Part shown: positions 1 through 11,293 of the stretch, in pieces | Numbering within the stretch: position 1 is the first letter of the stretch | How the letters are laid out: each line of letters begins with the position of its first letter | Assembly: GCA_932294295.1 (NCBI GenBank) | Contig: OW028584.1 | Location: 23,095,638-23,159,637 of the forward strand | Length of the DNA: 64,000 bases | Reading direction: 5' to 3' | Origin: Alitta virens | Lineage: Eukaryota; Annelida; Polychaeta; Phyllodocida; Nereididae | Notes under the pieces: generated by a model | Told to the model about the DNA's origin: nothing | The model's input: the letters and a program-made list of their open reading frames with translations, nothing else | Database searches by the model: none | Position numbers and translations under genes: made by a program

Positions 1-2321
1 TCAATTACATTTGGGATAAAGGGATCTTCCCTGACAAATGGTCTGAGGGTATAATCCAGCCTCTGCATAAAAAGGGTTCACATGATATCCCAGATAACTA
101 TTGTAAGTTAACAATGATGGCATATATGGGCAAAATATTTGAGTCAGTACTAAATGAGAGATTTGTGTTCCAAAGTGAGGTACTTAATGTTAACGACCCA
201 AATCAATTTGGTTTTTGCAAAAATCGCAGGACGACTGATGATGTATTTATTATAGACACCATTACTTCTTACCAAAAACATGCTAAGAAACCATTGTATG
301 TAACTTTCATTGATTTCACGAAGGCTTTTGACTTCATTAATAGAGACCTTCTGTATTTCAAACTACTAAAGCAGGGATTTGGAGGAAAACTAGTCAAAAT
401 ACTTATGAGTATGTTTTCAAAAGCCAATGCACGTGTTAGATGGGAAGGGCAGCTTGGCAAAAACATTTATAGCACACATGGTGTGTTGCAGGGAGGCATT
501 ATCAGCCCTAAGCTGTTCAACGTTTTCCTGGCTGACTTATATGAATTCCTAGATCAAAACCATGGTGTTAAAGTCAATGGAAATACTTTCACTCACTTAG
601 TATATGCTGATGACTTAGTTCTACTATCTGACAGTAATACAGGAATGCAAACCTTGCTGAGCAATGTGCAAATATTCTGCCATAAATGGTAAAACTAAAG
701 TAATGATTTTTAACAAAAGAAATAAAACTTGTAGTAAATTCATGCTTGAGAGCCAAGAATTGGAAATTGTCGACACATATAAGTATCTTGGACATGTACT
801 ATGTACTTCTCGTAACATACACTCGAAGATGTACCAAAATCTAGCAACTAAGGCACAAAGAGCATTACATTTGCTAAATGATAACATAAAAATAACTTTA
901 AGTTTCTTGGCACCTAAATTAGCTTTAAAGATGTTTGACACACATGTTCTCCCTATCCTAGAGTATAACAGTGAAATGTGGTTTAGTAATAAAAAGATAG
1001 ATGAAAAGATCCAGTTAAAGTTCTTAAAAAATATTCTAGGTGTTAGAAACCAAACCTCAACAGTAGGAATTTTAGCTGATACTGGAAGTTATCCTCTGAT
1101 AGTTAGACAACATGTATCAGCTATCAAATATTTACAGAGACTTAATTCCAACATTTGCCTGTGGTGAAAAACTGCTATGACATTCAAAAGCAATTAAAAC
1201 TTTGGGATCATTGTGCTGGTATAATAGGCTAATGAAAATTATACAGTATAACAACATAAATGAAGTGCAAGACATAGACAAAGTTCCAATAATGCTCTAC
1301 AGTTTAACCTCTTTGCAGAAATCAATGACACAAATAAATACCCCAAACAAAGAACTTATAAAACATTTAAAAAAGACATGCGTATAGAACCTTACCTAAA
1401 TCTAGGTTTACCAAAATCACTTTACTCTAACATTGCCAGATTCAGGCTTAGCTCCCATAACTTGAATATAGAATTAGGTAGGCATAAACGTCCTTATGTC
1501 CCCCCTGAAGAAGGTATATGCGATTAATGTAACCTGCAACTAGTAGAAGATGAATTCCACTTTCTAACGATCTGCCCTAAATGGAAAGAAACAAGAGTGC
1601 CCCTTATCAAGGTAGCATTTGAACAAATAAACACTTTCACAGTTATGAGTGTAGAAAGCCAATTCCAAGAATTATTTAGCAGTAAATCCCTAGCAGTAAA
1701 TTTGGCACTAGGCCAGTTTCTCAGAGTTTCCTTAAAAATAAATGAATGATATTATCTCCCAATTTACATAATATAAGAGACTATGACCTCTTGTCCTGGG
1801 TGACGGGCGGCCCTCTGAATGTCACTGCTTGTGTGTGCATGTCTGTATACATACATATATATATATATGTTTGTGTTGTATGGCTTTTGTGGTTGGTGCT
1901 ATGTCTTGAGCTTTGTAATTAATGTACGGTGACTGGTGCTGCTTCTTGTGTTTTTGTTTTTTTCCATTTACATTGTACATTTGTATTTATTATATGAGAT
2001 GATTATTTTTAATTATCGAACTGTTTAGTGACTCAGTTCATTGTATATTTATGTGTAGAGACATAACAATATTTTAGAGACTATACATACATAGCTGTTT
2101 AACAATCAATATTATTTTAACATGTGATTTTTACATTATGGTGCATATTAAAATATTCATTGTGTATATATATTATAACTTCATGGTGTATCATTCTTGC
2201 ATTGCTTTCTTTAGTTTTTTTCTCCTATTCTTTTGTACATACTTGATGTTTTTGATGTTTTAACTTGACACATGTATCTTTTTGATATGGATTTGCCAAT
2301 AAAAGTTTATATATATATATA
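1..2321 (+). mobile_element. LINE (non-LTR retrotransposon), 5' cut by window edge
   Basis: The forward element consists of an RT-bearing reading frame (3-1749), a non-coding 3' region and an end marked by AATAAA at 2298-2303 followed by a short (AT)n run to about 2321. That layout is typical of non-LTR retrotransposons. The left part, including any endonuclease, lies outside the window. Frameshifts and stops show it is dead. Its 3' end abuts the opposite-strand LINE at 2322, which suggests either insertion into that element or a shared breakpoint. The clade is not assigned; the C-terminal zinc motif is of the kind seen in several CR1/L2-like invertebrate LINEs. Confidence 0.85.
3..1749 (+). 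pseudogene. LINE ORF2 remnant: reverse transcriptase and C-terminal zinc motif
   Basis: The reading frame is open from position 3 to 692 and shows RT landmarks in order: FIDFTKAFD (motif A), GVLQGGIISP (motif B) and the catalytic VYADD (motif C, about 604-618). After CHKW the frame stops; the protein continues in another frame from about 690 (KTKVMIFNKRNK, then TYKYLGHVL) to a stop near 1166. Further frame changes follow before the tail from about 1380, which reads RFRLSSHNLNIELGR, a CX2C pair with a stop codon between the cysteines, then VEDEFHFLTIC, ending at a TGA at 1747-1749. The enzyme would reverse transcribe its own RNA at a nicked target. The copy carries at least two frame changes and several stops, so it cannot be active. 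Identification as a LINE RT is firm; the clade is not. Confidence 0.9.
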
Positions 2322-2383
2322 GACTTCAAGTCAGAAGAATTCCAGAAAACACTAGGCTCCTTTGCTACATTCAAGTGAAATCA

Positions 2384-3480
2384 TCAGCAGTTAGATACAG
2401 ATTGTTTGACTTTGTTACCTGTAACATGTCTTAAAACTTTCCACAATTTTGATGAGTTACCATTACAGTTTTGTACAGCAGTGGTGTAGAAAGATCTTTT
2501 TTCAACACAAATCTTGGAAGTAACAATATTTCTTGCCCTTTTGTAGTCATTCCATGATTCGCGGTCTTTGAATTTGAAAGCTTTCTTTTTCAGATAATCT
2601 CTTTCATACATAAATTTTATGATTTCTTTTGATATAAAGGGACTGGATCTATTTTTAAGCCTTCTTGTCTCATAAGGTGCATGCTTGTTGCTGCTTTCAA
2701 GAAAAACAGACTTAAATTCATTCCATTTTGATTTAAATTCTTCAAAAGACCAAGTGCAATGATGTATGCTAGGGTGGTTACATAAGTCATTCAAGAAGTT
2801 TTGAGCATTAAAAGATTTATAGTTTTTAAACTTGACCTCTTCATGTATATGTTGACTGGTATTATAAGATTTTGACAAAACATTATAAACAAGATAATGG
2901 TCACTGAGTGATAATTCATATACTCCAGTTTTGACATGTGAATCATGAAAATTTGAGAAAATAACATCTAACAATGTTGCAGTATACAAAGTAACCGTGG
3001 TTGGGGAAGACACAAGCTGTGTCATGTCATATAAAAGTTCAAGACTATAAAGAAGATTTTTACCACTGTCAAGACAATTGTAATTTAAATCACCCATAAG
3101 CATTACATTTTAATTTTTTACATGAATATGATCAAGTTGTTCAAGCATTGCGTTTAGGTAATCATTGTTTGCAGAGGGAGGTCTATACATTATACCCAGA
3201 GCAAATGAAGTAGAATTAAATTTTATTCTAATCCATAAAGCCTCTACATCAGTCCTTATGAGTTCTTCAAAATTGACTGTTTCTCTTATATAAAATAGTA
3301 CCCCACCTACGTGTCTATTCCAAGATTTTGTAACAACATTATAGCCATCAATGACATACTCATGAACACTTATTTCGTTGTCCAGGAAAGTTTCACAGAT
3401 ACCAAAAATGTAAAAATTAGCATTAGGAGACAACGTACTTCATTAATTTTACATAACAAGCCTCTGACAATTTTAAGTTA
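2384..3480 (-). pseudogene. LINE endonuclease domain (broken)
   Basis: The minus-strand frame from about 3432 to 2384 encodes an apurinic/apyrimidinic-type endonuclease, which nicks target DNA to prime LINE reverse transcription. Visible landmarks are GICETFL (catalytic Glu region), GGVLFYIRE, LGIMYRPPS, MGDLNYN (the GDxN active-site motif), TLLDVIFSN and LSDHYLVY (the catalytic Asp-His). A single in-frame TAA at 3110-3112 interrupts the domain just before MLMGDLN; both sides are in the same frame. The extreme N-terminus, KIVRGLLCKINEVR, is readable from about 3475 but one frame away, so a frameshift lies near 3433. The C-terminal 120 residues are the basic linker leading to RT. Despite the breaks, all catalytic motifs are recognisable, so the copy is not very old. 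Confidence 0.88.
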
Positions 3481-3652
3481 AGTCTTCGTGATAGATTTCT
3501 TTGATATCTTCTTGAGTTGACTCCTAATCATAGGTAGTTACGTCATGTAAAGTGCGACCAATCTGACACACTTTGTTCAGTCGCATAGCAGTTTGTTGTG
3601 TTAAATCAGGGCCAGGAGCATGTTCGGCTCGCTCCTCTTGGCCTGACCATTA

Positions 3653-3880
3653 GTTGTACGAACAGAATTTGGCCATGTGGCCATAAGCACCACACTTGTC
3701 ACAATAGAGTCGTTCTCCGTGTCTGCAGTTCCTTGACAGATAATTGCTTTCGTCGCAATTCCAGCATGAGGGGCTCTTCTGCGAGTAGTCACGATATGAT
3801 GAGTGGTCACCTGTTTGTTGTCGCCCATCTCTTTTGTGTTGCCGCTTCTTATGACACGGCAGAAATTTTACTATATATCG
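3653..3880 (-). pseudogene. gag-like ORF1 segment with CCHC zinc knuckles
   Basis: The minus strand encodes a basic stretch followed by two zinc-knuckle motifs. The first, CWNCDESNYLSRNC, fits CX2CX4(H)X4C except that Tyr replaces His. The second, CDKCGAYGHMAKFC, is a perfect CX2CX4HX4C. The frame stops at FCSYN. Such knuckles bind nucleic acid and occur in ORF1/gag proteins of LINEs and LTR elements. It lies upstream of the endonuclease in the same direction with about 170 bp between, so I take it as ORF1 of the same LINE; a gag fragment of an unrelated element is the alternative. Residues upstream of about 3880 look unlike protein. Confidence 0.7.
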
Positions 3881-3890
3881 TAATTGCCAG

Positions 3891-5188
3891 ATAACATTAA
3901 CATTTAATGTTGCAAACAAATCAATCTTTAGCAATCTTTTAAAAGTGAAGTGTTGAAAGTAGAAGTACCATGTTGTTTTAGACATTTTTACAGCTAGATG
4001 AATGTAGGTATAATAGTAGTTGAGATGTGGAGATTTGGGAAAATATGATATTTTCAAATTTTGTGGCCCAATTTCACCAAGACAGTCTTAGAACTCAGAA
4101 TCATTTATTTCACATTTAATATATCAACTACAGTTTATCATAACATATATGCAAGAAATAATTATATTCATTGTATATGTAATATAAGGGGACACCTTCA
4201 AGACATGGTGTGTTGCTGCTGAGGTGCCCGATGTTCAAGACTTGTGTCTAAGTACCCAGGTTTGTTTCACCAACATAATCCCATGTACAATTGCCAAGGA
4301 ATCTTTGTCTAGAAAGTGTGAACTGAAGACCTGCTTCTGGCTGGGGTTAGCTTGGTCCTCGTGTGGCAGACTTGCAGAACATAAATGTGGTAAATCAAAT
4401 TGCAAGGAGATACATCAATGTCAGAGGGTGTTCAGGGAGTAAAATAGAATAATAGAATAACGTGAAGTATAATGTACTGATAAGTAAGAAAATGCCTCTC
4501 CTGTAACATTCTTTTGTCTTTGCCAAAATCTTTCAACTGCTTCGCTGGCTTACTCAGAAAGGTGTTAGTCATGTGTATCATACTCTGTGCTCATCTCTTG
4601 ATTAAGTTTAAACAATAAAAATAGCTTTTTCTGCCTCTGAAAATTTCTCTGTCCTCTTGTTGTGAGCTGTATGCTTCTCACTATATGTTCAACTCGCAAT
4701 GTTCAGTAAACAGCTAACATATGATTAACAAACAGAAATACAGAGCTAATATGATTAACAAACAAATATAGCATAATCTTAAACAAGTTTAGCAAACAGA
4801 AATTAATCTTCAGCTTATTTAAGACAGCTCTACTAAATTCATGGTGAAACATGTTTATTGCAAGCATGGTCCAATTTGTGGGTCTTATCACAGGCTTTCG
4901 CCATTATGACAGCACTTAGCAATTTAGCGAAATAATTGCCATTAAGCTCAGGGCATTTCCTAATGTATTCAGCTACATTCTGATTGGCTGTTGCAAATGA
5001 AATTGCTGCCTCTTGAGATGAGAAGCCAATTAAGGCAGTCAGTAGCCTTGGTATTAGTTAAAGAGTAAGTGCTGTCATCAGTGAGCAATGTCATTTATGT
5101 TGGCAAATGCCTGTGGTCTCATGTAGACATGTCTTTAATGTTTTTTCAAGTAATTTATGTACTTTTCCTTGTTAGTAACTATTGCATA
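3891..5188. other. no recognisable gene
   Basis: This stretch is AT-rich. A 72-codon open frame at 4224-4442 (+) is rich in cysteine, but I see no known domain, splice signals or homology and do not call it. No clear repeat was recognised either. Confidence 0.5.
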
Positions 5189-5201
5189 CATGACAATAGA
5201 G

Positions 5202-5371
5202 TAGTGGGGGCCTAGCTCAGTGGTAGCACGCTGGGTTTCCAACCACTGGGTCCCGGGTTCAATTCCCGGTCGAGCCTATGTTGGATGGCTGTTTCATCCT
5301 TCGTCTCATTGCCATGGTCCCTACCTGTCCTAATTAGCCCATCAAGTGCAGGACATCTAATCGACCACCGC
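5202..5371 (+). mobile_element. tRNA-derived SINE, family 1, copy a
   Basis: The head has RNA polymerase III internal promoter boxes: A box around TAGCTCAGTGGT (5213-5224) and B box GGTTCAATTCC (5256-5266). A conserved body shared by four copies follows (TTGGATGGCTGTTTCATCC, then GTCCTAATTAGCCCATCA). A target-site duplication flanks it: CATGACAATAGAG at 5189-5201 and CATGACAATACAG at 5372-5384. The 3' part is internally shortened compared with the copies at 35.6 and 59.8 kb. SINEs encode no protein and are mobilised by a LINE. Confidence 0.9.
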
Positions 5372-5384
5372 CATGACAATACAG

Positions 5385-7114
5385 GGGAAAAATCCTTAAA
5401 ATTAATTAGATAAATTTACTAATTGATACATTTTTTTATAAACACTACCAAAAAAGTACGATATCCTATGGAAAATGACTAAACTACGTACAGCATGATT
5501 TATTTCTTTTGTTTCGTCACCATTGCCCACTCAGATTAATTTACTGGACATGACATACGTTGGTGAAATGTCATGTAGACGCAGTAGTGTCTTCTGACAG
5601 AAATGGAAAAAAAAAGAGATTTTATTATTTTCCAAATTCTATAAATCTTAGCCGAGACATGTCACTTTGACTATGAAAAGGCACAAAAAAGCCATAAAGA
5701 CTATATTGAATACCAAATTATATCACTTGATATATAGGTCTTTGTGACCTCTACATGTCGATAAAATTCACTCACAATGGTGTTGAAGTTATGCTCCAGA
5801 AACATAGCGTGCCGCCGCCTGCCTGCTCGCCCACCGGGCTTACGGACAATTTTCCATTGAAGTAACCTCAATACCTTAGAAGTAAATGTTTTTTCTGAGG
5901 GTAAACTGTAACACTGTAACTGTTTCCATGACATCACATTTAAGAACTGGACACTGACAAACATTAAGAATGTAATCACTGGAGGATATTGCATCATAGG
6001 CTTATTCTCAGCAACTGCTTGCTTTACAGTAATACTACAGCTATCATACAAACTTAAGATTCTTACTTCAAGGGATTCTAATATTTCATTTGATAGATGT
6101 CTTTTATATCTCTGCCATTTTTTAGTCTAAGAAATCTATTAATGAAAAAGGTCAAAATGGTGGTAGCCATTATGAAATTGGTACAGGTGATATATTGGGC
6201 CTTGCTGTGAAAAAACTATTACAGATATTGAATTTCTGTTTGCTTTTATGTTGGTTTGGGAAATCATTCCGTGTCTGTGCAAGTTGTTGTCATCATCTGA
6301 GTGGGGTCATCTGAACCCTATCACATGATTTTCTCAAGGACAACCAGTTGACTTATCTTACAAGAAAATTGCCAACATTGACGTACTGACTCGCAGCCCA
6401 AAAAATAAAGAAACAATAAATAAATTCAAAATTACATAATAGTAAAGACTGATATTAAAGCCATGATGCAATATAAACAAAATACGCAAGTTACTAGTTT
6501 GCAACACCCTGCTAGACTAATACATATTCAATTATAATTTTTGAAGCAAACTTGTCATGTTTTACATCAAAATACCATATAAATACGTTATGACTAGTTG
6601 TAAACAAAGGTCCATGACAAGATTTAACATTCTGCTCTTCATTAGCATAGGAAATATGACATGCTATATGTACCAAGGCGTGATAAACCAAACAATTTAA
6701 AGTTAATATCTAAAATAAAAACCTGATTTTTTTTAGGTTTTGCCTTAAAATGATCGTATAAGAGTGCAGTTTAGGGAAATGTATATGTAATCTTTGGTAA
6801 ATTTGTTTAACTCTGAAGTTTGTTCAGGAGGTCTTAACATTTGATTTATATGGTTTAGCCATTTTTTTTGTAGGAATTTAATCGGTATTGGGTAAATAAT
6901 ATGACTAAAATGGCGTATCTTTGACTTAGCAGTTGGTAATTTAGGCTTACAATGGCTTTGGAAGACATGCGGAATATTCATCCGACCCGCTCATAAAATA
7001 TTTGTTGAAATAAAAAAAGTCTTGCTTGTTTGACTTGGTTTTATCTCGTTAAATTAGAACTCATTTCAAAATTAAATTTCTAGACAATGACATTTCCATC
7101 ACTGACATGTAAAT
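5385..7114. other. no recognisable gene
   Basis: AT-rich DNA. A GC-rich patch near 5805-5845 and several short open frames have no recognisable protein features. Nothing supports a gene here. Confidence 0.5.
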
Positions 7115-7126
7115 ATATTATAATCC

Positions 7127-7938
7127 AAAATAAATATCCACCTGTTTTTTTTTGGGGGGGGGGGGGGGGGGTTTGGTTATATATTTTTTTTATTATCGTG
7201 CTGAGCAGAAAAGTGGTCACATTGGCAAACAAAGCAATTTTTTCAGTCGTTCAAAGTGTCTGCCACGTGATATTGGCTGTTATTGTTTGTATATTTAAGC
7301 TTTGAAAGGCCATTGAATACCTCCAACCAACCCTGAATGCTTATAAAACGCAGTAATCTCCATATTTGATAACCTCTGTTAATTTGGTCCAATCTCTTGG
7401 TGCGTTGGGTACATTCAATAACTTTTGGAAAGATAATTTCACTGTTTTAGTGTCTACCCAAATGTAAGAGTGAAGACTTTTGCTTTTTTGGTAACTGTAA
7501 AGTGGGCATGATGAGTCAAGTTCCCATGTGTCCCATGTTAACTTGTAATCACATCAAGATGACGACTCATCATGGGCCAGAAACAAGGACTGTCTGGCTT
7601 TTTTTACACCAGGAGACAGGCTGATCTGCCCACTGATGACATGGATCAGCGAATCTAGGACCTTCATTCAGCTGATCAAGGTCTCAGATCTTCAGACCTG
7701 CTGCCTATCACGTGAGCTTAAAAGCTGTTGCATATACAGACTTGCCACTAAAAGCTGCTGCAGGGAAAAGTCCGTACACAAAAAGGTGAAGGTGGGTGGA
7801 CTTAGGTCACTGATGACTCATCATGCACAAATTGTATCGCACTAAAGCAAGAATATTCTTCACTCTTATACATATCATTGTAATATACTTAGGGCATGGA
7901 TCAGCACAAAATGAACAGAAATGTTCGCTGCAATTCAA
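7127..7938 (+). repeat. interspersed repeat split by about 750 bp of other sequence
   Basis: CAAAATAAATATCCACCTG (from 7127) and, much later, ATCAGCACAAAATG plus AGAAATGTTCGCTGCAATTCA (7901-7938) match in order a compact copy at 8666-8744, where the two parts are only about 27 bp apart. The DNA between them here (about 7150-7895) therefore looks inserted. It begins with a T run and a G run of 18 or so (about 7153-7171). Confidence 0.6.
7230..7465 (+). repeat. diverged interspersed repeat, copy 1 (mate at 29.9 kb)
   Basis: Several ordered blocks match 29880-30150 on the same strand: TCAGTCGTTCAAAGTGTC / TTAGTCTTTCAAAGCGTC, CCCTGAATGCTTATAAAACG / CCCTGAGTGTTTGCAAAACA, and the AAAGATAATTTCACTG / AAAGTTATTTTCAGTG region followed by TACCCAA / TGCCCAA. 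The two are clearly related but old. I do not recognise the family. Confidence 0.55.
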
Positions 7939-8294
7939 ATCCCAACTTTCTAGCCAGTAAAAATCACTCCTGGGAAACAAATAACTTTGAAGTTTGCTAT
8001 ATTCACCATCGCAATTTCTGCTGCTTTTTTGTTACTACATGTACATTCAGTGATAAACAGGAGAAGACATAAAATACTTTATATGTGAGCCTGGTGGGCG
8101 TATGTAACCTGTCAGGTAGCAAGGTTTATGGTAGGTCGTCTGTATTAGAGTTACAGTGAAAGAATGACTGTATTTTGCCGTGCAACATGAACTCACATTT
8201 AATTAATCACACGTTTCATACGTGAGATGAAGAGTCTAGGGAGTTATCATGCACATCACAAGATTAAGTTTGCAGACACAATAGGTCGGAATGA

Positions 8295-8530
8295 TACAGT
8301 TAATTTCATTAAATACGCCCGTCAAATTGAGCCTAGCCAAAACTGTCATTGCTGGCTACTCAAAACCGGATCTAAGAGTACATATTTATGTAATTTCTTA
8401 CATTTTCCAATGTTTACACGTTTCTGGTGATAAATGTAAGCCGACTGTTAGCTATAGAAGTGGACAGAAGCAGCTGGCTTAAGCATGTTTAGATCCCAGT
8501 CAGGTTTAGGTCGCTATGAAACTAACTGTA
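8295..8530 (-). mobile_element. MITE family M1, copy C (shortened)
   Basis: Terminal inverted repeats are TACAGTTAATTTCATTAA at 8295-8312 and the complement of TACAGTTAGTTTCATAGC ending at 8530, with TA at both outer ends. The interior aligns in reverse orientation with copies A (16.6 kb) and B (28.1 kb); for example CGCCCGTCAAATTGAGCCTA here matches their TAGGTTCAATTTGACAGGCCG on the other strand. It is about 80-90 bp shorter than the other two. No transposase frame is present, so it is non-autonomous, with TA duplication suggesting a Tc1/mariner-type mobiliser. Confidence 0.8.
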
Positions 8531-8659
8531 CCTGCTCCACACTTTGGAATTAAAGGAAACAAACTGTAGCATGTCATTAAAATCACCCCACACGTAAATC
8601 TCACTGGTCTTAATGTCGAGGTGTTCTTGGCAGCGCGGTGTAAAAGCAAATTATAGTAG

Positions 8660-8745
8660 GATTCAAAATAAATGTCCACCTTTGTTTTGGGTAACATTTT
8701 GCCACAAATCAACACAAAATGTAAAGAAATGTTCGCAACAATTCA
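8660..8745 (+). repeat. compact copy of the repeat split at 7127-7938
   Basis: CAAAATAAATGTCCACC (from about 8666) and AAGAAATGTTCGCAACAATT (about 8723-8742) occur here in one uninterrupted block. They match the separated halves of the repeat 700 bp to the left. Confidence 0.6.
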
Positions 8746-8749
8746 CTAT

Positions 8750-10700
8750 AGCAAATGGCTATAATGATGGCAAAATAGCAGAAAATTATCTGTAAATGTC
8801 GACGCCCTTGACTTTGCGAGATGACGATAATGAGGTGGTTGTTAGTTTTTTCCTCTTTTGTTCATTTATTAATTTTGTATCATTTCTACCATGTAATATT
8901 TAATATGTAATAAGTAATGATATTGTAATTTGCAACATGTAATCCAGGTGACTTTTAGGAATGGTTCTCTGTCATTTGAAATCACTTATATGCATTTTAA
9001 TTTGCAATTATGTTAAAAGTTGTCTTTCCATTATGTGTTCAGTGAAAAGATCTAATTAGACAATTCAACTGTGTCTACTGTTATGGAGCATTCAATCAAA
9101 CAGACTACATTTCACACATGATAATTATGGAAGTCTTCGTGTGATGTCATGCTGTAATAAGAAGCTCTGGCCAATCCCTCAGTTCGTTTGTTGCCCAAAT
9201 AATTGTTGATTCCAGGGAGGGTCTTTCAGCAAGTTTTATTGATATACATTTAATGGCCCCCTCACCTCCAGTAGTTTACTGCTTGCTTTGAGCCCACACT
9301 TGCATATGTCACATGCCATTGGTCAGTAGTGGTGGGTTGCTTGGACCCAGTGTAGTCGGTTTGATTGAAGGAGCAGTAGACCAAGTTAACACGATTTTGA
9401 CGGAGAATTTAGTTAATTTCACCCATAGCATATTTTCTAAACTCTGCTTGAAATATAAACACAATGGTGACGGTTCCCTAATACTAGGCATTCAAAAATA
9501 TATAATAAAACTAAGAAAAAAAAAGAACATTTTCTAATATCATGGTACGTTTTTTGATAAAAATCCAAACAGACTGCCAGTGTTCTATGAAAACAAAAGC
9601 AACCGTAGATTATTGATGCGATTTCCATGTAATTTTATTAACAATCCAGGTAAAATAAATGTATGGTTTAATATTGGCAACTAATTAACTGATGATTGTT
9701 ATCAGTAATCATCAAATTTTGTGATGAACATAACTTGTGTGCTAAAGGTAGACCGAAACATTGCTGTCATATTGCAAGCATGCCGCTAGGTGTCGTGAGT
9801 CAGTTTGTCGGACTATGCTAAAGTTCAGATTAACACGATGAAGTGCTTTCATCTCGACATTCGTAGAATAAAACACCTTTTCATTGATTGAAAAGCATTA
9901 ACATTAATTCATAGACAAAAACTGTGTGTATCTATAAGAAACTCATGCATTTGTATGCAAATATGAAAAGACAACCATATAATACGCCGGGTTATACCTA
10001 GGTCATGTCTATTACTGATTGAAATTTATTTAAAAATAAAATAAAAATAAAGAAATGGGGAGACTTTAAGGTTAATTATTGTGAAAGAGATTTGGCAGTA
10101 ACACGACATAAGAAAACTAGCATCATTAATGTCTGTCTTGGACAGAAACTGACACTAAGCTTGACAATTAAATGTATAGGCTGCTGTAAACCCACAGTAA
10201 TAAAGACTCATTACCAGTGTTGACAAGAAGCCTACAAGGTACTAAAATCCCAGGGACTACAATCCCCTACCTGACATTAAACCAAACAATCTAATTATCT
10301 AAAGCTTGAAATATAAAGATGCTTCATTGGTCACTTGGCAATCTAGCTATGTGCAATAAAATATAGTCCATTAAAATAAATTTCCTATTGATCTGTGAGT
10401 TATTAATGACCTGTCTCAGAGAAAACCATGCAAAAAAAGGAACTGAGAAAAATATACAGTAGAGAAAATTCGACATCAAAATCCCTTGTATTAGCTTGCC
10501 CCCCCCCCCCCTCACCCCCGCAAATGGAGGGTCGAAAACTAAACCAAGAAGGTATGAAATCATTAAAATATTAAAATAACATTTTTCACATTTTCCTTTT
10601 TAGAAGTTATTTGAAACTAATGCCTCAAAACATTTCATGTATTGCAATTAAGATAGTTAGTCTGAGTAGGTGTACGTTATTCTGCGATAGACCTAATTCC
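8750..10700. other. no recognisable gene
   Basis: AT-rich DNA with only short open frames on both strands and a C run at 10499-10512. I see no domain, splice structure or repeat that I can support. Confidence 0.5.
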
Positions 10701-10722
10701 GTGATTATCCTCAACCCTAATA

Positions 10723-10866
10723 GTGGGTGGGTGGGTGGATTAGGGCTTTACGTCCTGTATTTCTGCACCTGATGGGCTAATTAGGACAGGCAGGTACCAT
10801 GGCAATGAGATGAAGGATGAAACAGCCATCCAACTTAGGCACGACCAGGAATCGAACCCGGGACCA
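10723..10866 (-). mobile_element. tRNA-derived SINE, family 1, copy b (5'-truncated)
   Basis: On the minus strand it has a B-box-like GGTTCGATTCC (complement of 10848-10858), the shared body and a (CCCA)n-like 3' tail at 10723-10738. The A box is missing. A perfect 13-bp target-site duplication, CTCAACCCTAATA, lies at 10710-10722 and 10867-10879. Because the duplication directly borders the shortened head, the element was truncated at insertion, as expected for target-primed reverse transcription. Confidence 0.9.
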
Positions 10867-11259
10867 CTCAACCCTAATAAACGGCCTACCAGTTTTTATT
10901 CATATTTTAATTCACCAGGATAACAATGCAGCATCACAGATCTAGTGTATAGGCATGTCGCATCATCTTGGCACATCCGTTCCTGGTCTCACCATTATAG
11001 TATAGGCCTACTTGTAAGTTTGTTTCTTTGAATAACATTCATGCAAACTCGGAGCTATACATTTAGTAACTTCAGCTTGAAGAGGAGATGATGAATATTG
11101 AAGAAGAATATACTAATGACTTATTTATTATAAATTACCAAATTGAACAGCCTAAAATCCTGACTATTGTCTTTGATTACACATAGTGCATCTATATCAA
11201 AAAAATATTGCCAAAACAAATAATCCAACTGCTGCAAAACGTTCAATTAAAAACTTCAG

Positions 11260-11293
11260 AAAGTTAATTCGCAGGCCACCCCAGGGGTTTATT
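11260..11293 (+). repeat. 34-bp conserved block, inverted mate at 19.6 kb
   Basis: AAAGTTAATTCGCAGGCC followed by ACCCCAGGGGTTTATT reads identically on the minus strand at 19599-19632. The immediate flanks differ. It may be the conserved core of an unrecognised repeat. Confidence 0.6.

Larger units (their letters stand above)
2322..3890 (-). mobile_element. LINE, 5' half, truncated at its 3' side
   Basis: Reading leftwards on the minus strand there is a gag-like zinc-knuckle segment (3880-3653), a gap of about 170 bp, an apurinic-type endonuclease domain (3480 to about 2900) and the linker that normally precedes RT (to 2384). The order ORF1, endonuclease, linker is that of a two-ORF LINE. 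No RT follows, because the sequence switches at 2321/2322 to the end of the forward LINE. The rest of this element may lie beyond the left edge. Confidence 0.75.

Noticed and set aside
4224..4442. Cysteine-rich 72-codon frame as a secreted peptide gene
   Set aside because: No signal peptide, no cysteine pattern that I recognise and no gene context.
5205..5277. A tRNA gene (A and B boxes present)
   Set aside because: The tRNA-like part is fused to a conserved body found in three other places and is flanked by a target-site duplication; it is the head of a SINE. The same applies to the heads at 35.7, 43.2, 59.8 and 62.9 kb.
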